A DNA stretch of 64,000 nucleotides, from NCBI RefSeq assembly GCF_019649055.1, contig NW_026570345.1:124001-188000 (forward strand), written 5' to 3'. Under the pieces are notes generated by a model, which was given only the letters and a program-made list of their open reading frames with translations, was not told the origin of the DNA and did not search any database. Positions 1-9,480 of the stretch are shown piece by piece. Source of the DNA: Paramacrobiotus metropolitanus (Eukaryota; Tardigrada; Eutardigrada; Parachela; Macrobiotidae). The translations under genes were made by a program, and so were the position numbers. The first letter of the stretch is position 1. The number at the start of each line of letters is the position of its first letter.

Positions 1-515
1 ACATCTGTATACATGCTGTAGCACCCTGTAGACCTATCGGTAGTCACCTGGCTTCTTGGGATGTATACACCGTGTCTACAACGGTGTCTACAGGTTGTCT
101 ACAGGGTGTCTACCGGTTGCCTACAGATGTCTACCGGTGTATACAGGCAGGCATTCTTAGGTTCAGCTGGATGTTCTGCTGTATACACCGGTAGTTACCT
201 GTAGACAGCCTGTAGACACCCCTGTAGACATACTGTAGTCACCTGGTTTCTTAGGCTTTTTTGGATGTTTACAGGTTGTCTACAGGGTGTCCACAGGATG
301 TCTACAGGTTGTCTACAGATGTCTACCGCTGTATACAGGTAGCCCTTCTTAGGTTCAGTTCGATGCTCTGCCTGTATACACCGGTAGTCACCTGTAGACA
401 GCCCGTAGACACCACTGTAGACATACTGTAGTCACCTGGTTTCTTAGGTTTTCTTGGGATGTATACAGGTTGTCTACGGGGTGTCTACAGGTTGTCTACA
501 GATGACTACTGCGAC
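1..515. repeat. Minisatellite with about 193-bp higher-order period
   Basis: About 2.6 copies of a unit of roughly 193 bp. Anchor strings such as TTCTTAGGTTCAG recur near 154 and 346, and TAGTCACCTGG near 40, 236 and 429. Each unit is made of short variants of TGTCTACAGG followed by the same word reversed (CCTGTAGACA), so the array is internally palindromic. The window starts inside it, so the true copy number is unknown. The open frame over 454-729 begins inside the array and shows no protein-like features. Confidence 0.85.
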
Positions 516-984
516 TACAAGACGGAAAAAAACGTTCCAGTTTTTTTCTTTGGTACGAAACGTTCCATTTATAAGTTTATTGCAAGATTTTGTCGAAGAC
601 GCTAACAGTGGTAGAATCAAGCTTTTAACGTCAACTGTAGTGAAGTGGCAATTCTGGCATTTTCTGCCTCAGCTTGATGATTGCTATATTCTTCTAGTGC
701 AAAAACTGGCTGAAAACTACTTTGTCTGAATTCCATGTTAAGCTTTTTATTATCATCGTTGTTCTTGAAATAACTGCATTAATAATAAAATATTCAGCAG
801 AAATTTGATTTTAGCAGACGAGTTAAAAATAGTAGGAGGCCGAGGAAACGTAAAAACAGAAAACCAATTTTATATTTTACAGAAAATCAAAATCAATTTT
901 TTTATATATAAAGAAATCTTATACAAATATAGCGATTTTTAACCGTACGTACCCGTAGCGGCTGTCCTGGATGGAGACGCGCAA
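516..984. other. AT-rich spacer, no gene seen
   Basis: Homopolymer-rich AT sequence between the minisatellite and the GC-richer segment at 985. I see no splice-bounded open frame, RNA gene or recognisable repeat copy. Confidence 0.5.
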
Positions 985-1493
985 GTCATGTTGGCCCTGT
1001 GTACGTCCCTTTCATTTCATGGAAAGTTGAGGTTTCCAGTTCAGCGCAGACTTTCAGACCGGGGAAGCGTACCACCATGTCCGGCAGGAAGGGACAACAT
1101 CACTTGGAGTGTTAAGCAGGCGACCCTCAGCTGTCAAGCAGACTGGGAGTTACACAGAAGTCCTTCATGGGGTGATGCTCCGAGGGATTTTCAGGGTGCG
1201 CTGAATGGTGTTCAAGATGGCGGTCAGAGTGGGATGGTCGTACTTCTAGCAGATATGCGCCAGGAACTGCTTGACCTTGGCGAGGACGTCGGGAACACGG
1301 TCCTCCACATCACCGGCACGGATGTTGCGCAGGCAGGCGGTTCCGGATGTAGGAGCGATCGGTGCGAATCATCCAGCGGATGATCTCGTTGATGATTGAC
1401 GCTGTATTCCGATACCTGCACAACGACAGTGTTACTGCTGACTGACTCGGACAAACGAGCGTTACTCACTTGGCGCATGTTGGGTATTTCCAT
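985..1493 (-). pseudogene. GC-rich remnant of an unidentified protein gene
   Basis: On the minus strand an ATG at 1493 opens MEIPNMRQ and runs into a good donor (CCAA then GTGAGTAAC, exon end 1470). A 54-nt intron-like stretch ends at a TGTGCAG acceptor, so an exon could begin at 1415. Beyond it one frame reads IINEIIRWMIRTDRSYIRN, then a frame change gives DVEDRVPDVLAKVKQFLAHI, a stop, and LTAILNTIQRTLKIPRSITP. This looks like a helical protein broken by one frameshift and one stop. The family is not recognised. The MRQ-donor start recurs at 11.94 kb in front of the coiled-coil gene and, without a good donor, at 33.9 kb. Confidence 0.4.
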
Positions 1494-2640
1494 TACGTAA
1501 TCGAATACTCCCCGGTGTTTATTTTTTTATACACAGGAAAAAGACAACTCGCATAACAGGGCATGGGCAAGCATTAAAATACTATAAGCAAAGGCATTAT
1601 ATTCACACGCAAAAAGTGAATGTTAATCATCGTGCAAGCTGCGCTAACCGGCAATTTCGCGTCAGATAAAACCCTTCTGATCCGCATCGACGGCTAGAAA
1701 TTTGACTGATCGTAATGCCTTTTATCTTCATTAAGAAATTGCGATACGTCGAAAATATTTTTGTTATAACGTTAGCTACGAAAATGACGGTAAAGCTCTC
1801 AGCAACTACAATTTTAAACCTATAGATCGTACCTGAAATAACAATCATTTACTTCATTAGTGATGTGCGGTAGTTGTCGTACGAAAGCAAAAGTAGAAGC
1901 GAATTTTCATTATGCAAAGTAAACATGGAGTAAACACATAACCACGCTCCGGAAATATTCAAGGTGCCTTATTTTTTGCTGTGATACCGGGAATAATGTA
2001 CACGGCGTTATTGTAAAGCGTACTCGGATTGCAGGAAAACTGCACCATAAATAGTTATTAAATTGGCTGACAGTGGCTGTTCAGGTCTTATTGCTTCTCT
2101 TCGTTCTTATTAGAACGAAGAGAAGCATTTGCAGCGGCGGCGGGAACCGATTCCCAAGTAATCACTTAGCGTGGGAAAGCTGCTTCTTGTAAGCTATTAC
2201 CGGTTAGCTCCACGTAGCTATTTGAATCTTAACAATTACAACAAACAATTTATTTATTGCATTAGTTTTAAGAAATAACAATTATCACTGCGATATTCGA
2301 AAGAAAGCGCTTGCCGCTGTGAAATGTAGAACATTAGAAGATCGCAAAGATTAGGAGTTTGGATTGCCGCATCAAAATAGGCGTGCATGCACTCCCGTTT
2401 ACTATAATTACATACGATTGCAAAGCGAAAAGAAAGCCGTCAAAGCGCTCACTTACGTATTCTAGAAAGAGCCGGAAACGTAGACCCTTGGCGAACCAAG
2501 AAATCGTAAAAACGTTAATTAAATACGCAAACAATGGAGTGATGAATAAATTAAGCAAGGTCTGGGATTCCGATTCTCATGCGGTTATTGAATTGCTTAA
2601 AGAAAATTATAAACAACTAAATACGTAAGCGGTAAGTGGA
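1494..2640. repeat. Array repeat K, copy 1
   Basis: Shares long stretches with 5690-6200, 11930-13000 and 33900-34299, for example the run of ACCGATTCCCAAGT, a conserved GAAAGAA..CGC..GCCGC stretch and ACATACGATTGCAAAGC. It holds a hairpin at 2092-2127. The short open frame at 2359-2628 is rich in Lys and Arg, matches no family I know and is not preserved in the sibling copies. Confidence 0.6.
2092..2127. repeat. Inverted repeat, 16-bp arms, 4-nt loop
   Basis: A perfect hairpin with arms beginning TGCTTCTCTTCGTTCT around a TATT loop. Sibling copies of repeat K at 6.1 and 12.55 kb lack this symmetry, so the hairpin arose within this copy. Confidence 0.9.
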
Positions 2641-2719
2641 AGTACAAGTTATGAGTGCCTTTAAAAAAGAAAGAATAAGAACGTTTTGCGTTCCTGAAGC
2701 ACACTATACAAAACAAACG

Positions 2720-3190
2720 CGTTTAAGTTTTCCTTCGCAGAATGCAGAATCTGATGAAGAAGGAACGCTTCAGTGTGCCTCTTGCCCAACAACAGCAGCA
2801 TGCCCACCGTTGATTTGTGAACCAGCCCTTCCTAACTAGTCATGCTCCAGTGTTGATGTTTTTTCCAGCGTGCGAACGTGGGAGCGGCACAGTCGTTCAG
2901 TGTGACCGGAAAGTATCAAGTACTACTATGCATGAGAGTACTTAGTATGCTTTTTTGCACTTTGCCAGTATTTGTGATTATTGCGCGGTCAGGAACACAT
3001 GCGAATTCGAGGCTGCTTCGACAATCAAGGTCAAGGAGTTTCCTCCGAACACGTGCTGACCTTGAACCGTGAATCAGCCCGCTTCGAGCAATCTGTCTTT
3101 CCAGACCTTTATGCGCACTCAAGTATGCCAGTGCGGGTTGTTGGATCCCACCGGCATTTCCGCGCTTTCTCTGATGAATTAAAAACTTAA
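2720..3190 (-). repeat. Modules E (remnant) and D
   Basis: The string GCAGAATCTGATGAAG at 2742 is an E remnant. Module D follows from about 2777: a minus-strand Cys-rich exon end next to CAGCAGCATG, then the stretch resembling VQGQRVSGGN. The overlapping minus frame at 2916-3257 is D read in a shifted frame. No intact gene. Confidence 0.55.
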
Positions 3191-3569
3191 GCAAATTCAT
3201 GCAATTTGCAGCTGCTCGACACATGATTTTATGTAAAGCAATACTCCGTATATTCATTCAATACGACGTGTATTTGAAAAGCAAGAAAACACAATTTAAG
3301 TTTTACAGTTAATACCTGTAAAGCAAAAGCGCGGAGAACGGTGTTTTCACAAAAACAATTATTATTTCTGCTACGTCTTGTACTGGCATATAACTGTATA
3401 ATTATCGAAATAATACTGCAACAGTATCTGTAGAGTGCAACTGATAGAAGGGCATGTGAAGTTAAAAAACATTTTTAGTACTACGGTTGTTAACTACTCC
3501 CGCTGCAGTGATCGAGCGGCTGATCTTAAAATGCTGATTGCTGATGTAAATCACGGAATTAATTACATA
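3191..3569. other. AT-rich spacer between modules D and C
   Basis: Corresponds in position to the AT-rich linkers at 38.2-38.7 and 48.1-48.65 kb. No coding or RNA feature seen. Confidence 0.45.
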
Positions 3570-3835
3570 CCTCGATCACACTGATGATTCCGCCGGATGC
3601 CGTGATCACGCCATCAGAGCAAATGTGATGACGGCGAAATTATTGATGCTGGCTGTGAAAAAAGTGAGCGCGAGCACTTAAGCGGAACAATCTGGAGGTG
3701 TGCAGTCGCGCGTCTGCGAGCCTCCCGATGACGCCGTTCACTGCAGTTTCCCGACGTCACGATGGGCACGCCGATAGTCACTGAACAGCCGGTCAGAGAG
3801 GTGCGTATGCCTTGAAACGTCTTCGCTAACAACAT
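3570..3835 (-). repeat. Module C copy 1
   Basis: On the minus strand it reads TGCSVTIGVPIVTSGN-like sequence (a probable membrane helix in better copies) and later the ASGGIISVIE-like exon end. The + strand string CCTCGATCACACTGATGATT marks the donor side. Frame changes between the two parts make this a remnant. Confidence 0.55.
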
Positions 3836-4143
3836 GAAAACATCCGCTGCTAAAGCGGCACAAAGCGAACGTACTTTAGAAAGTGAGAAAATACAATAGG
3901 TAGTTAATTACACATTTACTTTGACTTAAAAACGCAAAAACAATTAAGGAAAGGTTAAGAAAAGGAAAGCGGTAGAGGCTCAGCTGCGTCGAAGTGTTAC
4001 GTTAATTATAATCAGTGATTGAGAATCATAATTGCGCATAATTATCTACGTGGCAATGAAAATCCGCTGTAGTTCGGATAGGAAAAAACTAAGAAATTAA
4101 ACAGTAAGAAAAAAAAACTTAAAAATAAACTTAAAAAACTAAG
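3836..4143. other. A-rich spacer
   Basis: Long A runs and no coding signal. It leads directly into the palindrome. Confidence 0.5.
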
Positions 4144-4218
4144 ACATTAGTAAATTACGAATTTTACTGTGTCTCCTGTAATACAGGAGACACAGTAAAA
4201 TTCGTAATTTACTAATGT
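4144..4218. repeat. Perfect palindrome, two 37-bp arms, 1-nt centre
   Basis: Left arm 4144-4180, single A at 4181, right arm 4182-4218, with no mismatch seen. The right arm continues smoothly into sequence matching sibling segments at 43.2 and 50.2 kb (ATTCGT.ATTTA pattern). The right arm is therefore the ancestral strand and the left arm is a newly made inverted copy. Expected to form a cruciform or hairpin. Confidence 0.95.
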
Positions 4219-4514
4219 TGCGATCTGAATATTATAAATTGGAATTTCTACGCGCTCGGGAATAATGTGACAAATTACCCACAGCAGCATCTGCCTTTAC
4301 GAGTAAGGGCAATGTGACGACATCGTCACTAGTCGCACCGCATGACCATTAGTCACCGGAAGCCTACGTGCAAGTATGCCCTGCACATTCCTGCGCGGTC
4401 ATACGGCATCACGCTGACCGCATATTACATCATCATGCCGTCATGCACTCTGTCATTGGCTTGTCGCCACACCAGCCCCACCCATGGCAGCCGAGCCCAT
4501 CCGGACCAGGACCA

Positions 4515-4523
4515 TATATAAAG
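4515..4523 (+). promoter_or_regulatory. TATA box of the solo LTR
   Basis: TATATAAAG in a GC-richer context, followed after about 30 bases by CAGACAGTAGTCTGACAG, a plausible initiator area. Confidence 0.55.
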
Positions 4524-4648
4524 CACCCCTCCACACCGTACCAGACAGTAGTCTGACAGCAGTCTACCAGCAGACTCTCAGTCGACTCCCAGGCTACACC
4601 TGGATTACCTAGCATTAGCATTGTTATTGTGGGCATAGGGTTATATTG

Positions 4649-4654
4649 AATAAA
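4649..4654 (+). terminator. Polyadenylation signal of the solo LTR
   Basis: AATAAA followed by a TG-rich stretch (GGGTGCGTTGTC), the usual arrangement at the end of an LTR R region. Confidence 0.5.
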
Positions 4655-4845
4655 GGTCACTATCATACGGGTGCGTTGTCTAATCGTTGTAGGGACACAT
4701 CGGTAACACGTAAAGGTCATCGTCGACCTACACAGGTGTAGCACAGGTGCGCTTACAGGAGAACTCTATACTGCGACAGCAACGCCATAAAGATTTCACT
4801 TGGCAAGTAGACACCGTAGTACAGAAATAAAAACTGATTACCGCG

Positions 4846-5035
4846 ACTTCCGGTGGCGGCGCCGGGATTAGCGCAATGTGTGAGCGACGCATCTATGTCG
4901 TCAGCTCAAGCGACAGATGTCCGCCGTTTCCGGTGAGTTTCCGACAAACACAACTGCCACACATGTAATCTCTGATCAGAGCGATTATCGTCCTGCACTA
5001 ATCTCCTCCATAATGCACTTCGGAACCTCAATCAC
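4846..5035 (-). repeat. Modules B and A, decayed
   Basis: CGACTTCCGGTGGCGGCGCC at 4846 opens module B. A strongly decayed module A lies near 4980-5030. Neither keeps an open frame across its length. This pair is the continuation of the segment split by the solo LTR. Confidence 0.5.
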
Positions 5036-5324
5036 CATTAATTAAACATTAAAACATTCGACTAAACGAAAGACAACATAGGTACAAAAAACAGAGTACC
5101 ACGGAAACCGGGAAAATGCGCTATTACTAACTTGCCTTTCTAAATTAGGCGCAAGAGATAACTCTAGCGTATTTGATAAACAGCCATCTTTGAACGCATA
5201 AAACTACGTACATACGTCGTATAGTAATTGCTACTGAAAGACGTATGTAATGCATGATACAGAATGCACTACGGCAGATCGATTTGAACGAAATGGTACC
5301 AGCAACTGCAGAAAACACATTAAC

Positions 5325-5530
5325 CGGTCAATACCTACCGTCTACCGACACGTAGCAGAATCTCCCCGGAAAGTCCCAACATCCTTCTTTTCCGCGATGA
5401 TCTCCTCGTTCACTTCCGCCCGTCTACTGACTTGGTCGTAGTACATGCGCCGCGGCACGGGCGCATGTTTTTCGATGAGGTCAGCAGACGTGCGCAGCTG
5501 GCGCCGGCGTTACGCTAAGCTCTGCGCGTG
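5325..5530 (-). pseudogene. Gamma remnant plus fragment of the coiled-coil gene family
   Basis: On the minus strand one frame, opened after a TAA near 5515, reads RTSADLIEKHAPVPRRMYYD then QVSRRAEVNEEIIAEKKDVG. The motif YDxVSRxAxVNxEI matches the FHYEVGKVARMTDEI part of the intact gene at 10.5 kb and FYDEVSRLADVNDQI at 33.3 kb. Only about 50 codons survive. A gamma-like CTACCGACACGTAGC lies at 5337. A GC-rich inverted repeat (ACATGCGCC/GGCGCATGT) lies at about 5451-5476. Confidence 0.55.
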
Positions 5531-5689
5531 CAGGCACTGATAACAGGCAGCGCTGCGCAGAACAAGCGGAAATGCAAAGCATCAGTCGTAGGCATGCAGC
5601 GCCTGTTGTGCAGCGACTTCCTTTCTACCAAAATCTACTACTCGTTCTCTGTCAGTTCGTATCGGTGGCCTAGTACTTATTTAATTAAC

Positions 5690-6200
5690 TGTAAGCGCAA
5701 TATTTGGAGAAATATTATCTGCCTTATTTTTAACTGTGATACCGGAAATTATGTGCTGTATTGCTTCGACAGTGTACTCGATCGCGGACTACAGAAACTG
5801 CGAGATTGAATAATTATTATCACAAACTTATAAACCAAGAGTTTCGAACTGTGGCAATGCTTGCTAATGAGACCTGCACGAGATTCGTACCTGCATCTGT
5901 ATTAGACACACAATTAAAAAATAGATAACACTATACTTCAGTCTTCAGCCAATCTTATCGCAGTGAAATAAAAATTTTTATTAACCCGCCGCGTTTGCCA
6001 GCGAAGCAGAAATTATTTGAAATACCAACCATTGAACTATGAAAGAGTGCGCAAAATTATTCACATATTGAACTAACTACACAGGTCTCGATGATTTTTA
6101 CACCATGCTTGCATCTGTAGCAGCGGTAAGAATCAATTCCCGAGTATTCACTCAATTTACTGTTAATTTTAAATGTAAAATAGTACGGTCTAGCAAGTGA
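5690..6200. repeat. Array repeat K, copy 2
   Basis: GTGATACCGG.AAT.ATGT and the later CAGGTCTC..TG, GCATCTGTAGCAGCGG and ATTCCCGAGTATTCACTCA follow the same order as in copies at 1.95-2.17 and 12.5-12.6 kb. No intact coding frame. The preceding 160 bases hold no feature I can name. Confidence 0.55.
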
Positions 6201-6559
6201 TTAAGACATTCATTGTCAAGTTAATATTACCGATATAAATTAGACACTAATCAAGTTCATTAAGTACGTCAGTAGTAATAGATTAAGTAAAAGTTATAAG
6301 TTATAACAACTTCGCAAGGGATCTGCCGTATTTCTTATTTGCACACGTTTCGAACTGCTAAAACAACAAATCATGCACAAAACTGCAAAAAGATACTTAG
6401 TAGCTGTTTTCCTCGATAAATATAAACGCGAATTGATAGAAATTCTAGCAGACATTAGTGCAAGACGTAGCGGATGCATCGAAATGTCAAAGATTGTTTA
6501 CCGTAGACTACGAAATATTTTTTATAACAATTCCAATAATAGTTTCGCAAAATACAAAA
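6200..6559. other. AT-rich segment with an unsupported 81-codon frame
   Basis: A + strand frame over 6373-6618 is rich in Lys, Arg, Ile and Tyr. It has no family resemblance, no splice or initiation context of note, and runs into the alpha region shared with other units. I do not call it a gene. Confidence 0.35.
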
Positions 6560-7172
6560 GCGCTAGGGATATTTCCGCGCGTTCTCGTTTATTTGATTTC
6601 CTGTTAAATGGCAATTAATATTAATCACTAAATTTCACGTTCTATAGGGACAGAAACCGATGCTATGAGAAGGCAAAACGATGAAAATCAATACGGTACG
6701 TTAGGAGCAACGAAAGGACTAAAAATTCTACTGCCTGACCACGATACGTGCTGGGTATTCCAGTACCGACGTATCTGTATTACGCAAAACGCAAAAAAAT
6801 TTGAATAAACTGCTTTCGGCAACTGCTGAGAACACTTCGCAAAATAAAATAAAAGAATAAAAGGTTCACAGAAAACGAGAAACACTCACCGATTCCGACG
6901 GGACGCTCCGAAAGACCAGTGGCGGACTACCGGGATTCTCTATACGAGGAGCCTAGGAACATGGGAACGCCTGGTACGCTCAAGCAATCCTTCTTCATCG
7001 ATGTTATAGACTCTATGAGTGAATCAATCTGTTTTATCATTTAATATCAATAACTTTCCTACTTCCCTGGATGATTACCAAAAGCGGTCTGTAAAATCTC
7101 CACTGGAATTGACGGACTGAAGACGGTACGTTGTAATCTTAAAATTTGTCGTGCAAACCAAATTGTAAAGAG
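6560..7172 (-). repeat. Alpha region, copy 1
   Basis: Contains TTTCACGTTCTA.GG, then the minus-strand exon end at about 6885 (CCGATTCCGACGGG, next to a GTGAGTG donor), then TTTCCTACTTCC.TGGATGATTACC. The same order is present at 14.0-14.7, 40.4-41.0, 56.1-56.7 and 63.4-64.0 kb. In some copies the exon reads IPxESV just before the donor. The region is cut at its far end by the foldback element. Confidence 0.65.
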
Positions 7173-7197
7173 GAATAAGACGGCTTCCTATTATTTC

Positions 7198-7306
7198 GTC
7201 CACCATTCATTTTGTCCACCATTCATTTTGTCCACCATTCATTTTGTCCACCACTCATTTTGTCCACCGCTCATTTTGTCCACCACTCATTTTGTCCACC
7301 ACTCGT
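7198..7306. repeat. 16-bp tandem repeat, left arm of the foldback element
   Basis: Units differ mainly at position 8-9 (CCATT, CCACT, CCGCT). The array ends in its own small palindrome, GTCCACCAC TCGT GTGGTGGAC. Confidence 0.9.
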
Positions 7307-7899
7307 GTGGTGGACAAATTTTGTAGTTCAGCACTCTTCCCTTCCGATTAGTCAAAGAAAACGTCACCTCAGCGATTATTATCATATATAAATAATCACA
7401 ATCTAATTGCGCAGGATATCGTGCTCAATGTATTTTCTATTCTTCGACTTTCAGATAATAATATCATTCTTAACACTCAACTGACAAGGTAGTTCGATTT
7501 ACATAGAAGTATACGTACTTGCAGATGCAAGGAATTAGATGCGCGCTACATCATGTGCATAAATCGAACTCAACTGTATTGCTTGCCTACTGTCTGCTTA
7601 AGTATTACTTAACCCGCTCAGTTTCGAGACGCATAAACAGCTGCGCAGTACTGGGTACGTTATCAGTATTGCGTGCAAATATGCCAAATATTTAACCGCA
7701 ACGTATATTATTATTGTAGTAATGGCATGCGAACTGAAATCACAGTAACGAATACTAATGATATACGAATTGCGTGTGTATACAATCTCATACAAAGTAT
7801 TATGTTTTAGATTGCTGCGCGCATCTCAGTTTATTAAATTCATTTCACACTAGCTTTGTCTTATAGAAAATAAAAATACCGTACTCTATGAATTGTATA

Positions 7900-7995
7900 G
7901 TGGACAAAATAAATGGTGGACAAAATGAATGGTGGACAAAACGATGGGTGGACAAAACGATGGGTGGACAAAATGAATGGTGGACAAAATGAATA
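7900..7995. repeat. 16-17-bp tandem repeat, right arm
   Basis: Reverse complement of the left array. Two middle units carry the variant AAAACGATGGGTGGAC and are one base longer, so the two arms have diverged independently. Confidence 0.88.
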
Positions 7996-8009
7996 GACAC
8001 GAATAAGAC

Positions 8010-9480
8010 TGACTGCCACCTCACTCGAGCGGAGCTTGCTGTTGATCGGGTAAAATATAACGCGGCGGAAACGCGCATATACTGTAATCCGATGTGTACA
8101 ATGTACCTGTACAGTTTAATACGAACAACATTGTCTCATAAATCTGTAGATCTGTAGATACAAAAATCTGCAGTCTGCAAATTTCTCATATTTTAGCTGC
8201 CACAACTGACAAGTAATTATAAAAAAAATTGCAAGGAATACTAATAATTGTTATTTTTTCCTAAACGCGGCTTACATATATAACGAAAATTAGCTCTATC
8301 CTTACATAAACGTATTAGAGTTGACCTCTAATGTAAGTGAGAAAATCGTTTGTACACTATAGCAATGCGGGCAAATCGACAGTAAGCCACATTAATATTG
8401 ATTTTTGTGGCAGGAAACTGACAGAACAAAAGTCCACTATTCATCTTTCCGGTATTGAGTATTCTGTATTTAATTCGTGTTGGTGGTTATTTACCGGGAT
8501 TGCGCAGATGCGTCTTCCACGTTGTTCAAAGTATATCCAGTGCACATACGCAGGCGAAAGTTAACATTCTGGTAAAATTAATGATATATGCGCATTTATA
8601 CAAGTAATTCCGCAAGAAACAGGCACCAAATACAATCACATCATAATTACCGACTCCATCAGTGATATTTTGTTGACATGCAGTAAAAAAATTAAAAGCA
8701 GCACGTTCTCGCATTAGGCTATCCCCGTGATATCTTAACCACTATATCCGTCAACAAGATGAGCAGCATAACCCCATAAATTCTTTGGTAAGGTCAAATT
8801 AATGCAAATCGGGATATAGTAATTATTAATCCGAGCAATCATGATACGCAAACGGAGGTGCATGCATGATGTATCTGTACAAGCGCTAATTAATAAAAAA
8901 TCCAGCAGTTCTGGTGCTTGCTGCACAAGACAAAGATGTTTACGTTTTCTCCAGAGCATGACTGCATGTAAACGCTACTACGACGAAAAATTAAGTACAT
9001 TCTGCAGTACAGAATGCAGGATCTGATAATCTGCAGAATGCAGAACTCTAGAATCTACTTACACAGCAGTAACAGCATGCCCATCTGGTGAGTGATGAAT
9101 CAGCCCTTCTTATCGCGCCATGCTCCAGTGTGGATGTTTCCGACATGTGAAAATGGGAGCGGCATAGTCGTTCAATACGGCAGGACGGTACCAAAGTGAT
9201 ACTCGTTATAATAATTCAGTATTTATCACACTTGCACTTTTTCCTTTCGGTTACTGCGCCTCGCAATTCAAGGCCAAAACGTTTCCACCGGAAAACGCGC
9301 TGACCTTATACCGTGAACTGGCCAACCGCTTGAACAATCCTTCTTCCAGACGTGTGTACAACACAGTCTAGCTGATATGCATGGCAGTCCGGATTGATTC
9401 CACCTTCGCAATCTTACTAAAGCAGCAGACATAATATTCATAAAAACTGCTATCTTTTTTCTCCAGCAGAACACTGTACA
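8010..9480 (-). repeat. Unit 1: modules F, E and D
   Basis: After the foldback element comes the CACTCGAGC stretch (siblings at 41.03 and 56.7 kb), then AT-rich sequence. F is at about 8575-8740 (minus frame with NYLYKC), E at about 8740-9040 (hydrophobic, relics of RxxxxHLCLVQQ) and D at 9065-9430 (RFPVETFWP, equivalent to VSGGN). F and E are only partly open, in different frames. This unit is decayed relative to the copy at 16.5-17.0 kb. Confidence 0.6.

Larger units (their letters stand above)
4313..4757 (+). mobile_element. Putative solo LTR (445 bp)
   Basis: Begins TGTGACGACATCG and ends GCGCTTACA, giving TG..CA termini. It contains a TATATAAAG box and an AATAAA signal about 135 bp apart in the expected U3-R order. 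Sibling segments at 39.1, 49.3 and 50.3 kb lack this block, so it is an insertion. Flanking pentamers GGCAA and GGAGA agree at 3 of 5 positions, so the target duplication is decayed or the edges are off by a few bases. No internal retroelement genes and no partner LTR in the window. Superfamily not assigned. Confidence 0.6.
7182..8000. mobile_element. Foldback element with satellite arms (819 bp, 9-bp TSD)
   Basis: Flanked by GAATAAGAC at 7173-7181 and 8001-8009. The left arm carries six to seven copies of the 16-mer GTCCACCATTCATTTT (7198-7306). The right arm carries about six copies of its reverse complement (about 7900-7995), including GGTGGACAAAATGAAT. The outer ends match as CTATTxATTT.GTCCACC. 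The unit at 56.6 kb shows the uninterrupted site (GAATGTGACTGATTGC). The interior (about 590 bp) is AT-rich and encodes nothing visible, so the element is non-autonomous. A 9-bp duplication is usual for Mutator-like elements, but no superfamily is assigned. Confidence 0.8.

Noticed and set aside
454-729. A 91-codon plus-strand frame
   Set aside because: Begins inside the minisatellite and continues into AT-rich DNA. No family, no context.
988-1383. A 131-codon plus-strand frame
   Set aside because: Antisense to the minus-strand remnant with IINEIIRWMIR. No splice or start context, and the composition is that of a shadow frame.
7198-7995. A CRISPR-like array (short repeats)
   Set aside because: The 16-mers are directly adjacent, with no unique spacers, and occur as inverted arms of a mobile element in eukaryotic DNA.
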